64,000 nucleotides of DNA. Origin: Caryophanales bacterium (GTDB taxonomy: Bacteria; Bacillota; Bacilli; Bacillales; Amphibacillaceae). The position numbers were made by a program, and so were the translations under genes. Under the pieces are notes generated by a model. The model did not search any database and was not told the origin of the DNA. It saw only the letters and a program-made list of their open reading frames with translations. The stretch spans positions 42,014 through 106,013 of the forward strand of contig JARIBO010000004.1 in NCBI GenBank assembly GCA_029257405.1, given 5' to 3'. Position 1 is the first letter of the stretch. Every line of letters begins with the position of its first letter. Of this stretch, positions 1 through 12,315 are shown piece after piece.

Positions 1-1893
<1,893 letters not shown>

Positions 1894-1931
1894 TAATAAA
1901 TTTATAGTGAGTACCTAGGGGGTAAGTAGTA

Positions 1932-4439
1932 GTGGAAGAAAAATCAAATGTAGAACAGATTAATCTAAACGATGAAATGCGTACATCTTTTTTAGATTAC
2001 GCAATGAGTGTTATCGTTTCGCGAGCACTTCCGGATGTAAGAGATGGCTTAAAGCCAGTTCACCGTCGTATCTTATATTCAATGAATGAAGCAGGCATGC
2101 ATTCTGATAAAGCATATAAAAAATCAGCACGTATTGTTGGTGACGTAATGGGTAAGTATCACCCTCATGGTGACTCATCTATTTATGAAGCAATGGTTAG
2201 AATGGCACAAGATTTTAGTCATCGTTATTTACTAGTTGATGGACACGGAAACTTTGGGTCTGTTGATGGTGACTCAGCTGCAGCAATGCGTTACACTGAA
2301 GCACGTATGTCAAAATTATCGATGGAATTATTACGTGATATTCATAAAGATACAATTGACTATCAAGATAACTATGATGGTAGTGAAAGAGAGCCTGTAT
2401 TTTTACCAGCACGCTTCCCAAACCTTTTAGTTAATGGTTCATCAGGAATAGCGGTAGGAATGGCAACAAATATACCTCCGCACAATCTAGGAGAAGTAAT
2501 TGATGGGGTTTTAGCATTAAGTAAAAATCCTGAAATTAGTATCAATGAATTAATGGAAGAACATATTTCTGGGCCAGATTTTCCTACTGCGGGTATCATT
2601 ATGGGGAAAAGTGGAATTAAAAAAGCATATGAAACAGGACGTGGCTCGATTACAATCAGAGCACGTATGGAAATAGAAGAAAACCCAAATGGAACGACGA
2701 CTATCATTGTTAAAGAATTACCTTATCAAGTCAATAAAGCAAAATTAATTGAAAAAATTGCTGAACTTGTTCGTGATAAACGAATTGAAGGTATTACTGA
2801 ATTAAATGATGAATCAGATCGTAACGGTATGAGAGTTGTTATGCGTTTACGTCGCGAAATGAACGTAGACGTTGTTTTAAATAATTTATATAAACATACA
2901 GCATTACAAACAACATTTGGTATTAATACATTGGCACTTGTTAATGGACAGCCTCGTGTATTAACTTTAAAACAGTGTTTAGAGTATTATTTAGAGCATC
3001 AAATTGAAATCATTCGTCGCCGTACACAATTTGATTTAAATCGAGCAGAAGCACGTGCTCATATTTTAGAAGGTCTTAGAATTGCTTTAGATCATTTAGA
3101 TGAAGTGATTACTTTAATCCGCGAATCAAATACAGCAGATATTGCTCGTACAGGGTTAATGGAACGTTTTGAGTTATCAGAAAAACAAGCTCAAGCTATT
3201 TTAGATATGCGTTTACAACGTTTAACTGGATTAGAAAGAGGAAAAATTGAAGCTGAATATGAAGAATTACTTATTAAGATTGAAGAATATAAAGCTATTT
3301 TAGCGGATGAAGAAAAAGTACTCGAAATTATTCGCGAGGAACTTCTTGATATTAAAGAACGTTTTAACGATGAGCGCCGTTCTGAAATAACAGTAAGTAA
3401 TTTAGATTTCTTTGAAGATGAAGATTTAATTCCCCAAGAAAATATTGTCGTAACGTTAACACACAAGGGTTATATAAAACGACTTCCTGAATCTACATAC
3501 CGTACACAACACCGCGGTGGTAGAGGAATTCAAGGTATGGGAACAAATGAAGATGATTTTGTTGAGCATTTAGTATCTACCTCAACACACGACACAGTGC
3601 TCTTCTTTACAAATAAAGGTAAAGTGTACCGAGCACGTGGTTATGAAGTACCAGAATATAGTCGAACAGCTAAAGGATTACCATTAATTAATTTACTCGA
3701 TATTGAACAAGACGAGTGGGTTAATGCTGTTATTAGTATTGATGAGTTTGATGAAGATTCATATTTATTCTTTACAACAAAATATGGTTTATCAAAACGA
3801 ACGACGCTTCCACAGTTTGCTAATATTAGAAAAAGTGGATTAATTGCAGTTGGATTAAACGAAGGTGATGAATTAATTTCTGTTCGTTTAACCGATGGTA
3901 AAAAAGATATTGCGATTGCAACAAAAAATGGTTATATTATCCGTTTTGATGAAAATGATGTTAGATATATGGGACGTACAGCTGCAGGAGTAAGAGGTAT
4001 TCGTCTCAGAGACGATGATGAAGTTGTTTCAATGGAAATTATTGAAGAAAACTCACAAATACTCCATGTAACAAGTAAAGGTGTCGGAAAACGCACGAAT
4101 GAATCAGAGTATCGTCGTAGTCATCGCGGTGGTAAAGGTTATTTCTTAGGAAAATTAACTGAAAGCACTGGCCATGTTGTCGCTGTTAAACCGATTATAG
4201 GTAAAGAAGATATTATGCTCATAACAATCGCAGGCGTACTTATTCGTATCCCGGTTGAAAGTATCTCAGTTACAGGTAGAAACACGCAAGGCGTTCGTTT
4301 AATTCGACTTCAAGGTGATGAAGAAGTTGCAACTGTAGCTAAAGTAGCAGAAGAAATAGAAGAAAATGAAAATCAAGAAGAATCAGTTGAATCTGAAGTC
4401 AATTTAGAAAACGAAGTTGAAGAAGATGACGCAGAATAA
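1932..4439 (+). CDS. gyrA: DNA gyrase subunit A
   Basis: Breakage-reunion subunit of gyrase, 835 residues, starting with GTG behind an AGGGGGT ribosome binding site. The N-terminal winged-helix domain carries the catalytic tyrosine in [11 protein letters not shown]. The quinolone-resistance region reads [17 protein letters not shown], so the serine and glutamate usually changed in resistant strains are wild type. The C-terminal beta-pinwheel contains the GyrA box-like motif [11 protein letters not shown]. The last 40 residues form a very acidic tail ([16 protein letters not shown] and onward), as in other Firmicute GyrA proteins. It is probably co-transcribed with gyrB, and a hairpin terminator follows at 4478. 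Confidence 0.98.
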   Translation: MEEKSNVEQINLNDEMRTSFLDYAMSVIVSRALPDVRDGLKPVHRRILYSMNEAGMHSDKAYKKSARIVGDVMGKYHPHGDSSIYEAMVRMAQDFSHRYLLVDGHGNFGSVDGDSAAAMRYTEARMSKLSMELLRDIHKDTIDYQDNYDGSEREPVFLPARFPNLLVNGSSGIAVGMATNIPPHNLGEVIDGVLALSKNPEISINELMEEHISGPDFPTAGIIMGKSGIKKAYETGRGSITIRARMEIEENPNGTTTIIVKELPYQVNKAKLIEKIAELVRDKRIEGITELNDESDRNGMRVVMRLRREMNVDVVLNNLYKHTALQTTFGINTLALVNGQPRVLTLKQCLEYYLEHQIEIIRRRTQFDLNRAEARAHILEGLRIALDHLDEVITLIRESNTADIARTGLMERFELSEKQAQAILDMRLQRLTGLERGKIEAEYEELLIKIEEYKAILADEEKVLEIIREELLDIKERFNDERRSEITVSNLDFFEDEDLIPQENIVVTLTHKGYIKRLPESTYRTQHRGGRGIQGMGTNEDDFVEHLVSTSTHDTVLFFTNKGKVYRARGYEVPEYSRTAKGLPLINLLDIEQDEWVNAVISIDEFDEDSYLFFTTKYGLSKRTTLPQFANIRKSGLIAVGLNEGDELISVRLTDGKKDIAIATKNGYIIRFDENDVRYMGRTAAGVRGIRLRDDDEVVSMEIIEENSQILHVTSKGVGKRTNESEYRRSHRGGKGYFLGKLTESTGHVVAVKPIIGKEDIMLITIAGVLIRIPVESISVTGRNTQGVRLIRLQGDEEVATVAKVAEEIEENENQEESVESEVNLENEVEEDDAE

Positions 4440-4477
4440 TATTTTTGCAGAAACTTATGCTTATTAGAATAAGAATG

Positions 4478-4508
4478 GAACTAGCTATTTATAGTTAGTT
4501 CTTTTTTT
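4478..4508 (+). terminator. Rho-independent terminator after gyrA
   Basis: Arms GAACTAGCT and AGTTAGTTC (one G-T pair) enclose a 6-base loop and are followed by seven T. It ends the gyrBA unit before guaB. Confidence 0.8.
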
Positions 4509-4601
4509 AAAAATACATAAGAAGTACTCTTGCTTGAAAAAGTTATTCTGTTAACGTATTGTATAGAACAATAGAATATTATAAATGATTTTTAAAAGTA
4601 A

Positions 4602-6095
<1,494 letters not shown>

Positions 6096-6104
6096 ATTAT
6101 AAAT

Positions 6105-6134
6105 AAAGAGTTGTCAAAAGACAACTCTTTATTT
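6105..6134 (+). terminator. Rho-independent terminator after guaB
   Basis: Perfect 10-bp arms AAAGAGTTGT and ACAACTCTTT around loop CAAAAG, followed by an A/T-rich tail with T runs. Confidence 0.85.
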
Positions 6135-6168
6135 TACTTAGATTACCTTGAGTGGGGGCGCCTCGGTT

Positions 6169-7422
6169 TTGAAAAAAGTATTTAAAAGTATTATTTTAAT
6201 TAGTTTTATTGTTAGTTTATTTTCTGTAGTTAACTTTACAAAAGTTACAGCTAAAGAATTTAAAACAGATGCAGAATCAGTTATCTTAGTTGATTATGAA
6301 ACAGGTAAAATAATGTATGAAAAAAATGCAGATGATATTTTACCTCCTGCAAGTATGAGTAAAATGCTCACAGAATATATTATTTTAGAAGCAATTGAAA
6401 ATGGTGATTTGAGTTGGGATACAAAAACAAAAATAAGTGATTATGGTTATTGGATCTCAACCAATAATGATTTTTCAGGAGTTGCCCTTAATAAAGAAAC
6501 AGAATACTCAGTTGAAGATTTATTTCACGGATTGGCAGTTTATTCAGACAATGCTGCAGTCATAACATTGATGGAATTAATTGTCGATACAGAAACAGAA
6601 TACCTTAAATTAATGACCAAAAAAGCAAAAGAGTTGGGATTATCATCATCTGTTTTTGTTAACGCAACAGGGATTAATAATGAAAGTTTAGAAGGAAGAC
6701 ATCCTAAAGGAACAGATCCTAAAGCAACCAATCAAATGACAGCAAAAGATTTAGCAATTTTAGGATATCGATTAATTATTGATTATCCTGAAATATTAGA
6801 TATTGCAAGTCAGCCTAAAATAGAGTTTCACGGTATGACCTTACCAAATTGGAATTGGATGTTAAAGTACGACTCACCTTATTTAAGTCAGTTTTATTAT
6901 GAAGGTGTAGACGGTATTAAGACAGGAAGTTCGAGTGAAGCGGGTTATTCATTCACAAGTACAGTTAAGCGAGATGGAAAAAGATACTTAGCTGTTGTTA
7001 TGAAAACACAAAATGAAGGCGATCATTTTAGAGAAACTAAGAAACTATATGAATATGCGTATGAAAATTTTGTAACGAAGCAAGTTGATTTAAATCAATT
7101 TAAAGAATCTTTACCTATTGAAAACGGGGTAAAAGAAACACTAAAAATTAAATTTAAAGATAAAATCAAATTAGCCACTAAAAAAGGCGCTAAATCAGAT
7201 TATGAATTAAACTATCAACTTGACCGAGAAAAATTAGTTGCACCGATTAAAGAAAATGAAAAAATAGGTACTGCAACAATTAAAAAGAATTCTGAAATCA
7301 ATGAATATTTACTGCCTGAAATGAATGAAAACGAGCAGTTTGATGTTTATGCAGCAGAGTCAATTCAGAAAAAAAGTTGGTTTTTAAAATTTAAACAAGC
7401 ATTTTTCAATATTTTCAGTTAA
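6169..7422 (+). CDS. dacA: D-alanyl-D-alanine carboxypeptidase (PBP5 type)
   Basis: Trims the terminal D-alanine from peptidoglycan pentapeptides outside the membrane. The penicillin-binding motifs are SMSK (active serine), SDN, and KTGSSSEAG. I place the start at TTG 6169, because the GTGGGGGCG ribosome binding site lies just upstream of it and overlaps the alternative TTG at 6148. The product then begins MKKVFKSIILIS, a clear signal peptide with likely cleavage after VTA. The C-terminus QKKSWFLKFKQAFFNIFS is the amphipathic membrane anchor typical of PBP5. It has 417 residues, slightly short of the Bacillus protein. The position between guaB and pdxS is the conserved Bacillus order. Confidence 0.93.
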   Translation: MKKVFKSIILISFIVSLFSVVNFTKVTAKEFKTDAESVILVDYETGKIMYEKNADDILPPASMSKMLTEYIILEAIENGDLSWDTKTKISDYGYWISTNNDFSGVALNKETEYSVEDLFHGLAVYSDNAAVITLMELIVDTETEYLKLMTKKAKELGLSSSVFVNATGINNESLEGRHPKGTDPKATNQMTAKDLAILGYRLIIDYPEILDIASQPKIEFHGMTLPNWNWMLKYDSPYLSQFYYEGVDGIKTGSSSEAGYSFTSTVKRDGKRYLAVVMKTQNEGDHFRETKKLYEYAYENFVTKQVDLNQFKESLPIENGVKETLKIKFKDKIKLATKKGAKSDYELNYQLDREKLVAPIKENEKIGTATIKKNSEINEYLLPEMNENEQFDVYAAESIQKKSWFLKFKQAFFNIFS

Positions 7423-7467
7423 TATGAAGATGAAGCATTTATTTAAAAATAGGAGGACGAATAAATC

Positions 7468-8316
7468 ATGGTTAAGTTTAAAACAGGTGGCGTCATTATG
7501 GACGTTGTAAATGAAGAGCAAGCTAAAATAGCTGAAGCAGCTGGTGCAATTGCAGTTATGGCACTTGAACGTGTTCCTTCAGATATTCGTAAAGAAGGTG
7601 GCGTTGCTCGAATGGCTGACCCAACAATTACAGAAGAAGTTATGAATGCAGTATCCATTCCAGTTATGGCAAAAGGTCGTATTGGACACATTGTTGAAGC
7701 ACGTGTACTTGAATCAATGGGAGTAGATTTCATTGATGAAAGTGAAGTATTAACACCTGCTGATGATATATTCCATATAAATAAAGCAGATTTTAAAGTA
7801 CCATTTGTATGTGGTTGTCGTAATATTGGTGAAGCTGCTCGTCGTATTGGTGAAGGTGCAAAAATGCTCCGCACAAAAGGTGAACCAGGTACGGGTAACA
7901 TTGTAGAAGCTGTACGTCATTTACGTCAAATTCAAGCAGAAATTAAACAATTACAATCAATGAGTGCAGATGAAGTAATGGTATTTGCCCGTGATAATCA
8001 AGCACCTTATGATATATTATTAAAGATTAAAGAAGAAGGACGTCTTCCAGTCGTAAATTACGCAGCTGGTGGGGTAGCAACACCTTCAGACGCTGCACTA
8101 ATGATGGAACTAGGCGCAGATGGCGTTTTTGTAGGTTCAGGCATTTTCAAATCAGACAATCCTGAAAAATTTGCTCGTGCAATCGTTCAAGCAACAGAAA
8201 ATTATCAAGATTATAAATTGATTACTGAATTATCAAAAGGTCTAGGTTCTGCAATGAAAGGTATCGAAATGGGTACACTTACTGGATCTGATTTAATGGC
8301 AGATCGTAGTGAGTAA
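7468..8316 (+). CDS. pdxS: Pyridoxal 5'-phosphate synthase subunit PdxS, N-terminally shortened
   Basis: Makes PLP from ribose-5-phosphate, glyceraldehyde-3-phosphate and ammonia. The barrel is highly conserved: GGVIMDV with the aspartate, [14 protein letters not shown] with the first catalytic lysine, [15 protein letters not shown] with the second lysine, and [12 protein letters not shown] for phosphate binding. It has 282 residues against about 294. The start is fixed by an AGGAGG site and an in-frame TAA immediately upstream (7462-7464), so about 12 residues before GGVIMDV are truly missing. In the B. subtilis complex that segment folds against the glutaminase PdxT. No pdxT follows; the next gene is serS. 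By inference the enzyme may use free ammonia, or a PdxT encoded elsewhere. Confidence 0.96.
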   Translation: MVKFKTGGVIMDVVNEEQAKIAEAAGAIAVMALERVPSDIRKEGGVARMADPTITEEVMNAVSIPVMAKGRIGHIVEARVLESMGVDFIDESEVLTPADDIFHINKADFKVPFVCGCRNIGEAARRIGEGAKMLRTKGEPGTGNIVEAVRHLRQIQAEIKQLQSMSADEVMVFARDNQAPYDILLKIKEEGRLPVVNYAAGGVATPSDAALMMELGADGVFVGSGIFKSDNPEKFARAIVQATENYQDYKLITELSKGLGSAMKGIEMGTLTGSDLMADRSE

Positions 8317-8377
8317 TAACTGAATTAAATATAAATGATTTGCAAAAATAATAATAATAGTTAGACTTAATATATAA

Positions 8378-8600
8378 GTGATGAAGAGAAATAGTAATTA
8401 TGTATTTTTATTCAGAGAGTCGGTGGGTGGTGAAAACCGATTAAAAATAATAATGAATCCATCTCTGAGCTAGTCTTTGATAAATTGACTCGTTATCCGT
8501 TTTTCGTTAAAACGACAAAGTTGGAAGTTTTATTGACTTCAATTTGGGTGGCAACACGGGATTAACTCTCGTCCCTTTATAGGGATGAGAGTTTTTTATT
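8378..8600 (+). promoter_or_regulatory. Serine-specific T-box riboswitch leader of serS
   Basis: Stem I begins near GATGAAGAGAAATAG and contains AGAGAGTCGGTGGGTGGTGAAAACCGA. The specifier loop reads GAA-TCC-ATCTCTGAG, with the serine codon TCC at 8458-8460. The T-box core GGGTGGCAACACGGG is at 8546-8560. A terminator with arms AACTCTCGTCCCT and AGGGATGAGAGTT and a T run covers 8564-8599. Uncharged tRNA-Ser should favour the antiterminator and serS expression. Confidence 0.95.
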
Positions 8601-8623
8601 GTTTAAAAGGAGGCTATTTAATT

Positions 8624-9895
8624 ATGTTAGATCAAAAATTACTAAGAACAAATTTTGAAGAAATAACAGAACGTCTAAAGCATCGTGGTGAAGATTTATC
8701 TGATTTAGTAAGATTTGGAGATCTTGACGAGAGACGTCGTTCATTAATTAGTAAAGTGGAAGAATTAAAAGCACATCGTAATGAAGCGACAAAAAAAATA
8801 TCAGAATTAAAAAAGAATGATGAGGATGCAACAGAAGCAATTACTGCTATGCGCGAATTAGGTAATGAAATAAAAGAGCTCGATCACGAATTAACGGAAA
8901 TCGATGAAAAATTAAAACATATTTTATTTTCAATACCAAATATTCCCCATGAAAGTGTTCCAATAGGTGAAACCGAAGATGATAATGTGGAAGTTCGTGC
9001 TTGGGGTGACAAAAAATCATTTGATTTTGAACCAAAACCACATTGGGATATCGGAACGGATTTACATATATTAGATTTTGAACGTGCAAGTAAAGTAACA
9101 GGGAGCCGATTTGTGTTTTATAAAGGAATGGGTGCGAGACTTGAACGTGCTTTAATTAACTTTATGATTGATCACCATGTTGATGAATATGGTTACGAAG
9201 AAATGATTCCACCATTTATCGTTAATCGTGAAAGTATGATTGGAACAGGTCAGTTACCAAAGTTTGAAGAAGATGCGTTTAAAATTGCAGATATGGATTA
9301 CTTTTTAATTCCAACATCAGAAGTACCGGCAACGAATTATCATCGTGATGAAATCCTCACTGAAGAGGAGTTACCGAAAAAGTACGTTGCTAATAGTGCT
9401 TGTTTCCGTTCAGAAGCTGGTTCAGCTGGAAGAGATACACGTGGTTTAATTCGTCAACATCAGTTTAATAAAGTTGAACTGATTCAATTTGTTAAACCAG
9501 AAGATTCATATGATGTATTAGAACAACTAACAGGTCATGCAGAAAAAATACTTCAATTACTTGAATTACCATATCGTGTTATGAGTATGTGTACAGCTGA
9601 TTTAGGATTTACAGCAGCAAAAAAATACGATATTGAAGTTTGGATACCAACGCAAGAAACGTATCGCGAAATTTCATCATGTTCTAATTTTGAAGCGTTT
9701 CAAGCTCGTCGTGCAAAAATACGTTATCGTAACTCAGACAAAAAAGTTGAATATGTGCATACAATTAACGGTTCAGGTTTAGCGGTTGGACGTACTTTAA
9801 CAGCTATATTAGAAAATAACCAGCAAGCAGATGGTTCAGTGTTAATACCTGAAGTATTACGTCCTTATATGGGTGGAAAAAAGTATATTAAGTAA
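8624..9895 (+). CDS. serS: Seryl-tRNA synthetase
   Basis: Class II synthetase charging tRNA-Ser, 423 residues. An N-terminal coiled-coil arm (about residues 30-110, rich in E and K) binds the long variable arm of the tRNA. The catalytic domain follows with motif 2 around [22 protein letters not shown] and motif 3 [16 protein letters not shown]. The start is ATG 8624, behind AAAGGAGGC and matching the family start MLDQKLLR. An upstream in-frame ATG at 8585 lies inside the T-box terminator and is not used. It is controlled by the T-box leader, and the tRNA-Ser gene follows immediately. Confidence 0.98.
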   Translation: MLDQKLLRTNFEEITERLKHRGEDLSDLVRFGDLDERRRSLISKVEELKAHRNEATKKISELKKNDEDATEAITAMRELGNEIKELDHELTEIDEKLKHILFSIPNIPHESVPIGETEDDNVEVRAWGDKKSFDFEPKPHWDIGTDLHILDFERASKVTGSRFVFYKGMGARLERALINFMIDHHVDEYGYEEMIPPFIVNRESMIGTGQLPKFEEDAFKIADMDYFLIPTSEVPATNYHRDEILTEEELPKKYVANSACFRSEAGSAGRDTRGLIRQHQFNKVELIQFVKPEDSYDVLEQLTGHAEKILQLLELPYRVMSMCTADLGFTAAKKYDIEVWIPTQETYREISSCSNFEAFQARRAKIRYRNSDKKVEYVHTINGSGLAVGRTLTAILENNQQADGSVLIPEVLRPYMGGKKYIK

Positions 9896-9923
9896 AAAGT
9901 TTTATTGTTTAATGAGTAAACAA

Positions 9924-9952
9924 TTGACAAGTTTATAATATTATTGTATATT
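9924..9952 (+). promoter_or_regulatory. Promoter of tRNA-Ser
   Basis: TTGACA (9924-9929), 17-base spacer, TATATT (9947-9952), ending 15 bases before the mature tRNA 5' end. Confidence 0.85.
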
Positions 9953-9967
9953 AGAACTTGTCTTCAC

Positions 9968-10057
9968 GGAGGAATACCCAAGTCCGGCTGAAGGGATTGG
10001 TCTTGAAAACCAACAGGGGTGTCAAAGCCCGCGGGGGTTCGAATCCCTCTTCCTCCT
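9968..10057 (+). tRNA. tRNA-Ser(UGA)
   Basis: Acceptor arms GGAGGAA and TTCCTCC pair perfectly. The anticodon loop is CTTGAAA with anticodon TGA. A long variable arm (around CAGGGGTGTCAAAGCCC) and the T-loop TTCGAAT are present. The base at the discriminator position is T, and CCA is not encoded (TTAATAAA follows). The place directly after serS is the same as in B. subtilis. Confidence 0.96.
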
Positions 10058-10061
10058 TAAT

Positions 10062-10102
10062 AAAAAAGCGCTCATTACAATATGTAATGAGCGCTTTTTT
10101 TT
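10062..10102 (+). terminator. Terminator after tRNA-Ser
   Basis: Arms AAGCGCTCATTAC and GTAATGAGCGCTT around loop AATAT, followed by a run of T. Confidence 0.9.
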
Positions 10103-10154
10103 GTAAAAGACTAACAAATATAAGTTATCTAGTGTATAATAAATTTAATTGAAT

Positions 10155-10335
10155 AATAAAATCATTACAAAAGAAAGTTAGTGTAAATCTAACGCGGTCC
10201 CGCCACTGTGAAACTTATTTAAGTTAAGCCAGGATTTTTGGATGGTTATAATTAATCGATCTACGGAGGATAGAACGGCTACATAATAATCTTGTATGCC
10301 TAAAACATCTCAAATCGAGATGTTTTTTATTTTTT
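10155..10335 (+). promoter_or_regulatory. Cobalamin (B12) riboswitch with terminator
   Basis: The conserved B12-box core GCGGTCCCGCCACTGTGA is at 10194-10211, followed by GCCAGG, which closes the receptor core. Downstream GGAGGATAGAACGGCTA probably forms the regulatory arm. A terminator hairpin (CATCTC/GAGATG, then TTTTTT) occupies 10302-10332, just before the ribosome binding site of btuF. A TATAAT at 10135-10140 is a plausible -10 element, but I see no good -35 box. Binding of adenosylcobalamin should reduce expression of the B12 operon that follows. Confidence 0.92.
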
Positions 10336-10349
10336 AAGGAGGAAAAAAA

Positions 10350-11294
10350 ATGAAGAAACTTAGTTATTTAGCATTTTTATTAATTTTAGCTTTAGGTGTA
10401 GTGGTTGGTTGTAGTAGTAATGATAAAGAAGTATCAGAAGAAGCGGAAACAAATAAAGAAGCAGAATTTCCCCTGACAGTAACAGATGCAACAGGAGATG
10501 AATTAACTTTTGATGAAAAAGCAGAAAAAATCGTTTCAGTCCTACCAAGTAATACAGAAATTGCTTTTGCTTTAGGATTAGATGAGGAAATTATTGGTGT
10601 GACAGAGCTTGATAATTATCCTGAAGAAGCAGCAGAAAAAGAAACAGTCGGCGATTTTCAAATTAACGTAGAAAAAGTTATCTCACTTGAACCAGATGTT
10701 GTTTTAGCTGATGAATCAGTTGATGAAGCGGCTTTAGATCAAATTAGAGATGCAGACGTTCAAGTACTAGTCGTTAAAACAGCAGAAAATTTTGACGAAG
10801 TGTATGACGCAATTCATTTAATCGCTGAAGTAACAGATACGACTAAAGAAGCAAATGAGATTGAGTCAGAAATGAAGGAAAAACTCGCTTCGTTGGAAGA
10901 AAAAGTAGCAAAAATTGAAGAACCTAAATCAGTTTATGTAGAAATTAGCCCGTCACCAGAAACATACACGGCAGGAAAAAATACATTTATAAATACGATC
11001 CTAGAAAAAATAAATGCAAAAAATAGTGCAGGTGATTTAGAAGGCTGGCCAGAAATAAATGAAGAGGCTGTGCTTGAAATGAATCCAGATATTATTATAA
11101 CAACATACGGTAATTATGTTGATGATTCTGTAAAAGAAATTACGGACCGAAAAGCATGGAGTGACATTACGGCAGTTAAAGAAGAAGAAATATATGATGT
11201 AAACGAGGATCTAGTTAGCCGTCCTGGGCCACGTCTTGTAGAAGGGGCAGAGGAACTTGCAAAAGCAATCTATCCAGACCTTTTTGCAAATTAA
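10350..11294 (+). CDS. btuF: Vitamin B12 ABC transporter substrate-binding lipoprotein
   Basis: Captures corrinoids outside the membrane and delivers them to BtuC. It has 314 residues. A signal peptide ends in the lipobox LGVVVGC, so the mature protein is anchored by lipid at Cys21. A short acidic linker follows, then a periplasmic-binding fold of the BtuF/FhuD class (PSNTEIAFALGLDEEIIGVT, LEPDVVLAD, NPDIIITTYG). It is the first gene behind the cobalamin riboswitch, which fixes the substrate as a corrinoid rather than heme or a siderophore. The 3' end overlaps the start of the permease gene. Confidence 0.92.
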   Translation: MKKLSYLAFLLILALGVVVGCSSNDKEVSEEAETNKEAEFPLTVTDATGDELTFDEKAEKIVSVLPSNTEIAFALGLDEEIIGVTELDNYPEEAAEKETVGDFQINVEKVISLEPDVVLADESVDEAALDQIRDADVQVLVVKTAENFDEVYDAIHLIAEVTDTTKEANEIESEMKEKLASLEEKVAKIEEPKSVYVEISPSPETYTAGKNTFINTILEKINAKNSAGDLEGWPEINEEAVLEMNPDIIITTYGNYVDDSVKEITDRKAWSDITAVKEEEIYDVNEDLVSRPGPRLVEGAEELAKAIYPDLFAN

Positions 11295-12315
11295 ATCAGT
11301 ACTCACTTATCTAATATTAATAATACTTTTAATTAGTGCTATTATATTAGGAGTATCGATTGGAACTGTTCGTATACCTCTTAGAGATACAGTTGATATC
11401 TTTAAGGGGTTTTTATTTAATTTCGGGTTAAAAGAAAATAGCATGTATCAAACAATTATAATAGATATTAGACTACCTAGAGTACTTTTAGCAGGATTAG
11501 TTGGTGCTTCCTTATCGATAGTTGGAGCAGCATTCCAAGGTTTGTTACGAAATCCATTAGCAGATCCATTTACACTAGGTATTTCATCAGGCGCGAGTGT
11601 AGGTGCTGTTATGACAATATTTTTCGGGATATCTTTCCCACTATTTAATTTATACACATTACCATTTGTTAGTATTATTGCTTCATTTGTTACATTAATT
11701 ATTGTGCTCACATTTGCAAGAAAAATTGATAAATCGATGCGTGTTGAAACAATTATTTTAACAGGAATTGTCTTTAGTTCTTTTTTAAGTGCACTTATTT
11801 CATTAATGATAACTTTAACAGGAGAAGAATTAAGACAAATTATTGGTTGGTTGCTAGGTAGTGTTGCCATGAGAGGTTGGGAACATGTATTAATTATTTT
11901 ACCATTCTTTGTGATCGGTTCGTTTATTTTACTTTTAAATACGCGTGAACTAAATGCATTTTCATTTGGAGAAGACCAAGCAAAACATTTAGGGGTTAAC
12001 GTAGAAAGTAAAAAAATGCTGATTTTAATTGCGGGATCAATGCTAACAGGTGCTGCAGTGAGTGTTTCAGGTGTAATCGGTTTTGTAGGGCTTGTTATTC
12101 CACATTTCGTTCGTTTACTATTTGGACCAGAACATCGTAGTTTATTACTTAAATCGATGATAATTGGAGCTATCTTTTTAATATTAGCAGATCTTGTTTC
12201 TCGTATTATCATTCAGCCTCAAGAGTTGCCTATCGGTGTTATAACCGCACTAATTGGAGCACCAATTTTTGCGTTGATTTTAATTAGACAAAATGTGAAG
12301 GTGAGAAATACATGA
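11257..12315 (+). CDS. btuC: Vitamin B12 ABC transporter permease (FecCD family)
   Basis: Membrane channel of the B12 importer, about 10 transmembrane helices. Family motifs include PLADPFTLGISSGASVGA, VSGVIGFVGLVIPHFVRLL and GPEHRSLL. No ATG is available near the beginning. The start is a TTG, either 11257 (behind GCAGAGGA) or 11284, both overlapping the end of btuF, so translation is probably coupled. It overlaps the next gene by 4 bases. A long reading frame on the opposite strand (11448-12212) is an artefact of this sequence. Confidence 0.93.
   Translation: MQKQSIQTFLQIKSVLTYLILIILLISAIILGVSIGTVRIPLRDTVDIFKGFLFNFGLKENSMYQTIIIDIRLPRVLLAGLVGASLSIVGAAFQGLLRNPLADPFTLGISSGASVGAVMTIFFGISFPLFNLYTLPFVSIIASFVTLIIVLTFARKIDKSMRVETIILTGIVFSSFLSALISLMITLTGEELRQIIGWLLGSVAMRGWEHVLIILPFFVIGSFILLLNTRELNAFSFGEDQAKHLGVNVESKKMLILIAGSMLTGAAVSVSGVIGFVGLVIPHFVRLLFGPEHRSLLLKSMIIGAIFLILADLVSRIIIQPQELPIGVITALIGAPIFALILIRQNVKVRNT

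Noticed and set aside
7443..7901. 152-codon reading frame on the minus strand opposite pdxS
   Set aside because: Antisense to a highly conserved enzyme, with no ribosome binding site or protein-like motifs.
8317..8623. A pdxT fragment after pdxS
   Set aside because: The interval is explained by the serine T-box. No PdxT motif (GALREH, catalytic CG or HPE) appears in any frame.
9958..10152. 64-codon reading frame over the tRNA-Ser
   Set aside because: It is the tRNA gene and its terminator read as protein, without a ribosome binding site.
11448..12212. 254-codon reading frame on the minus strand
   Set aside because: Antisense to the btuC permease. Its composition follows from the permease codons, and it resembles no family.
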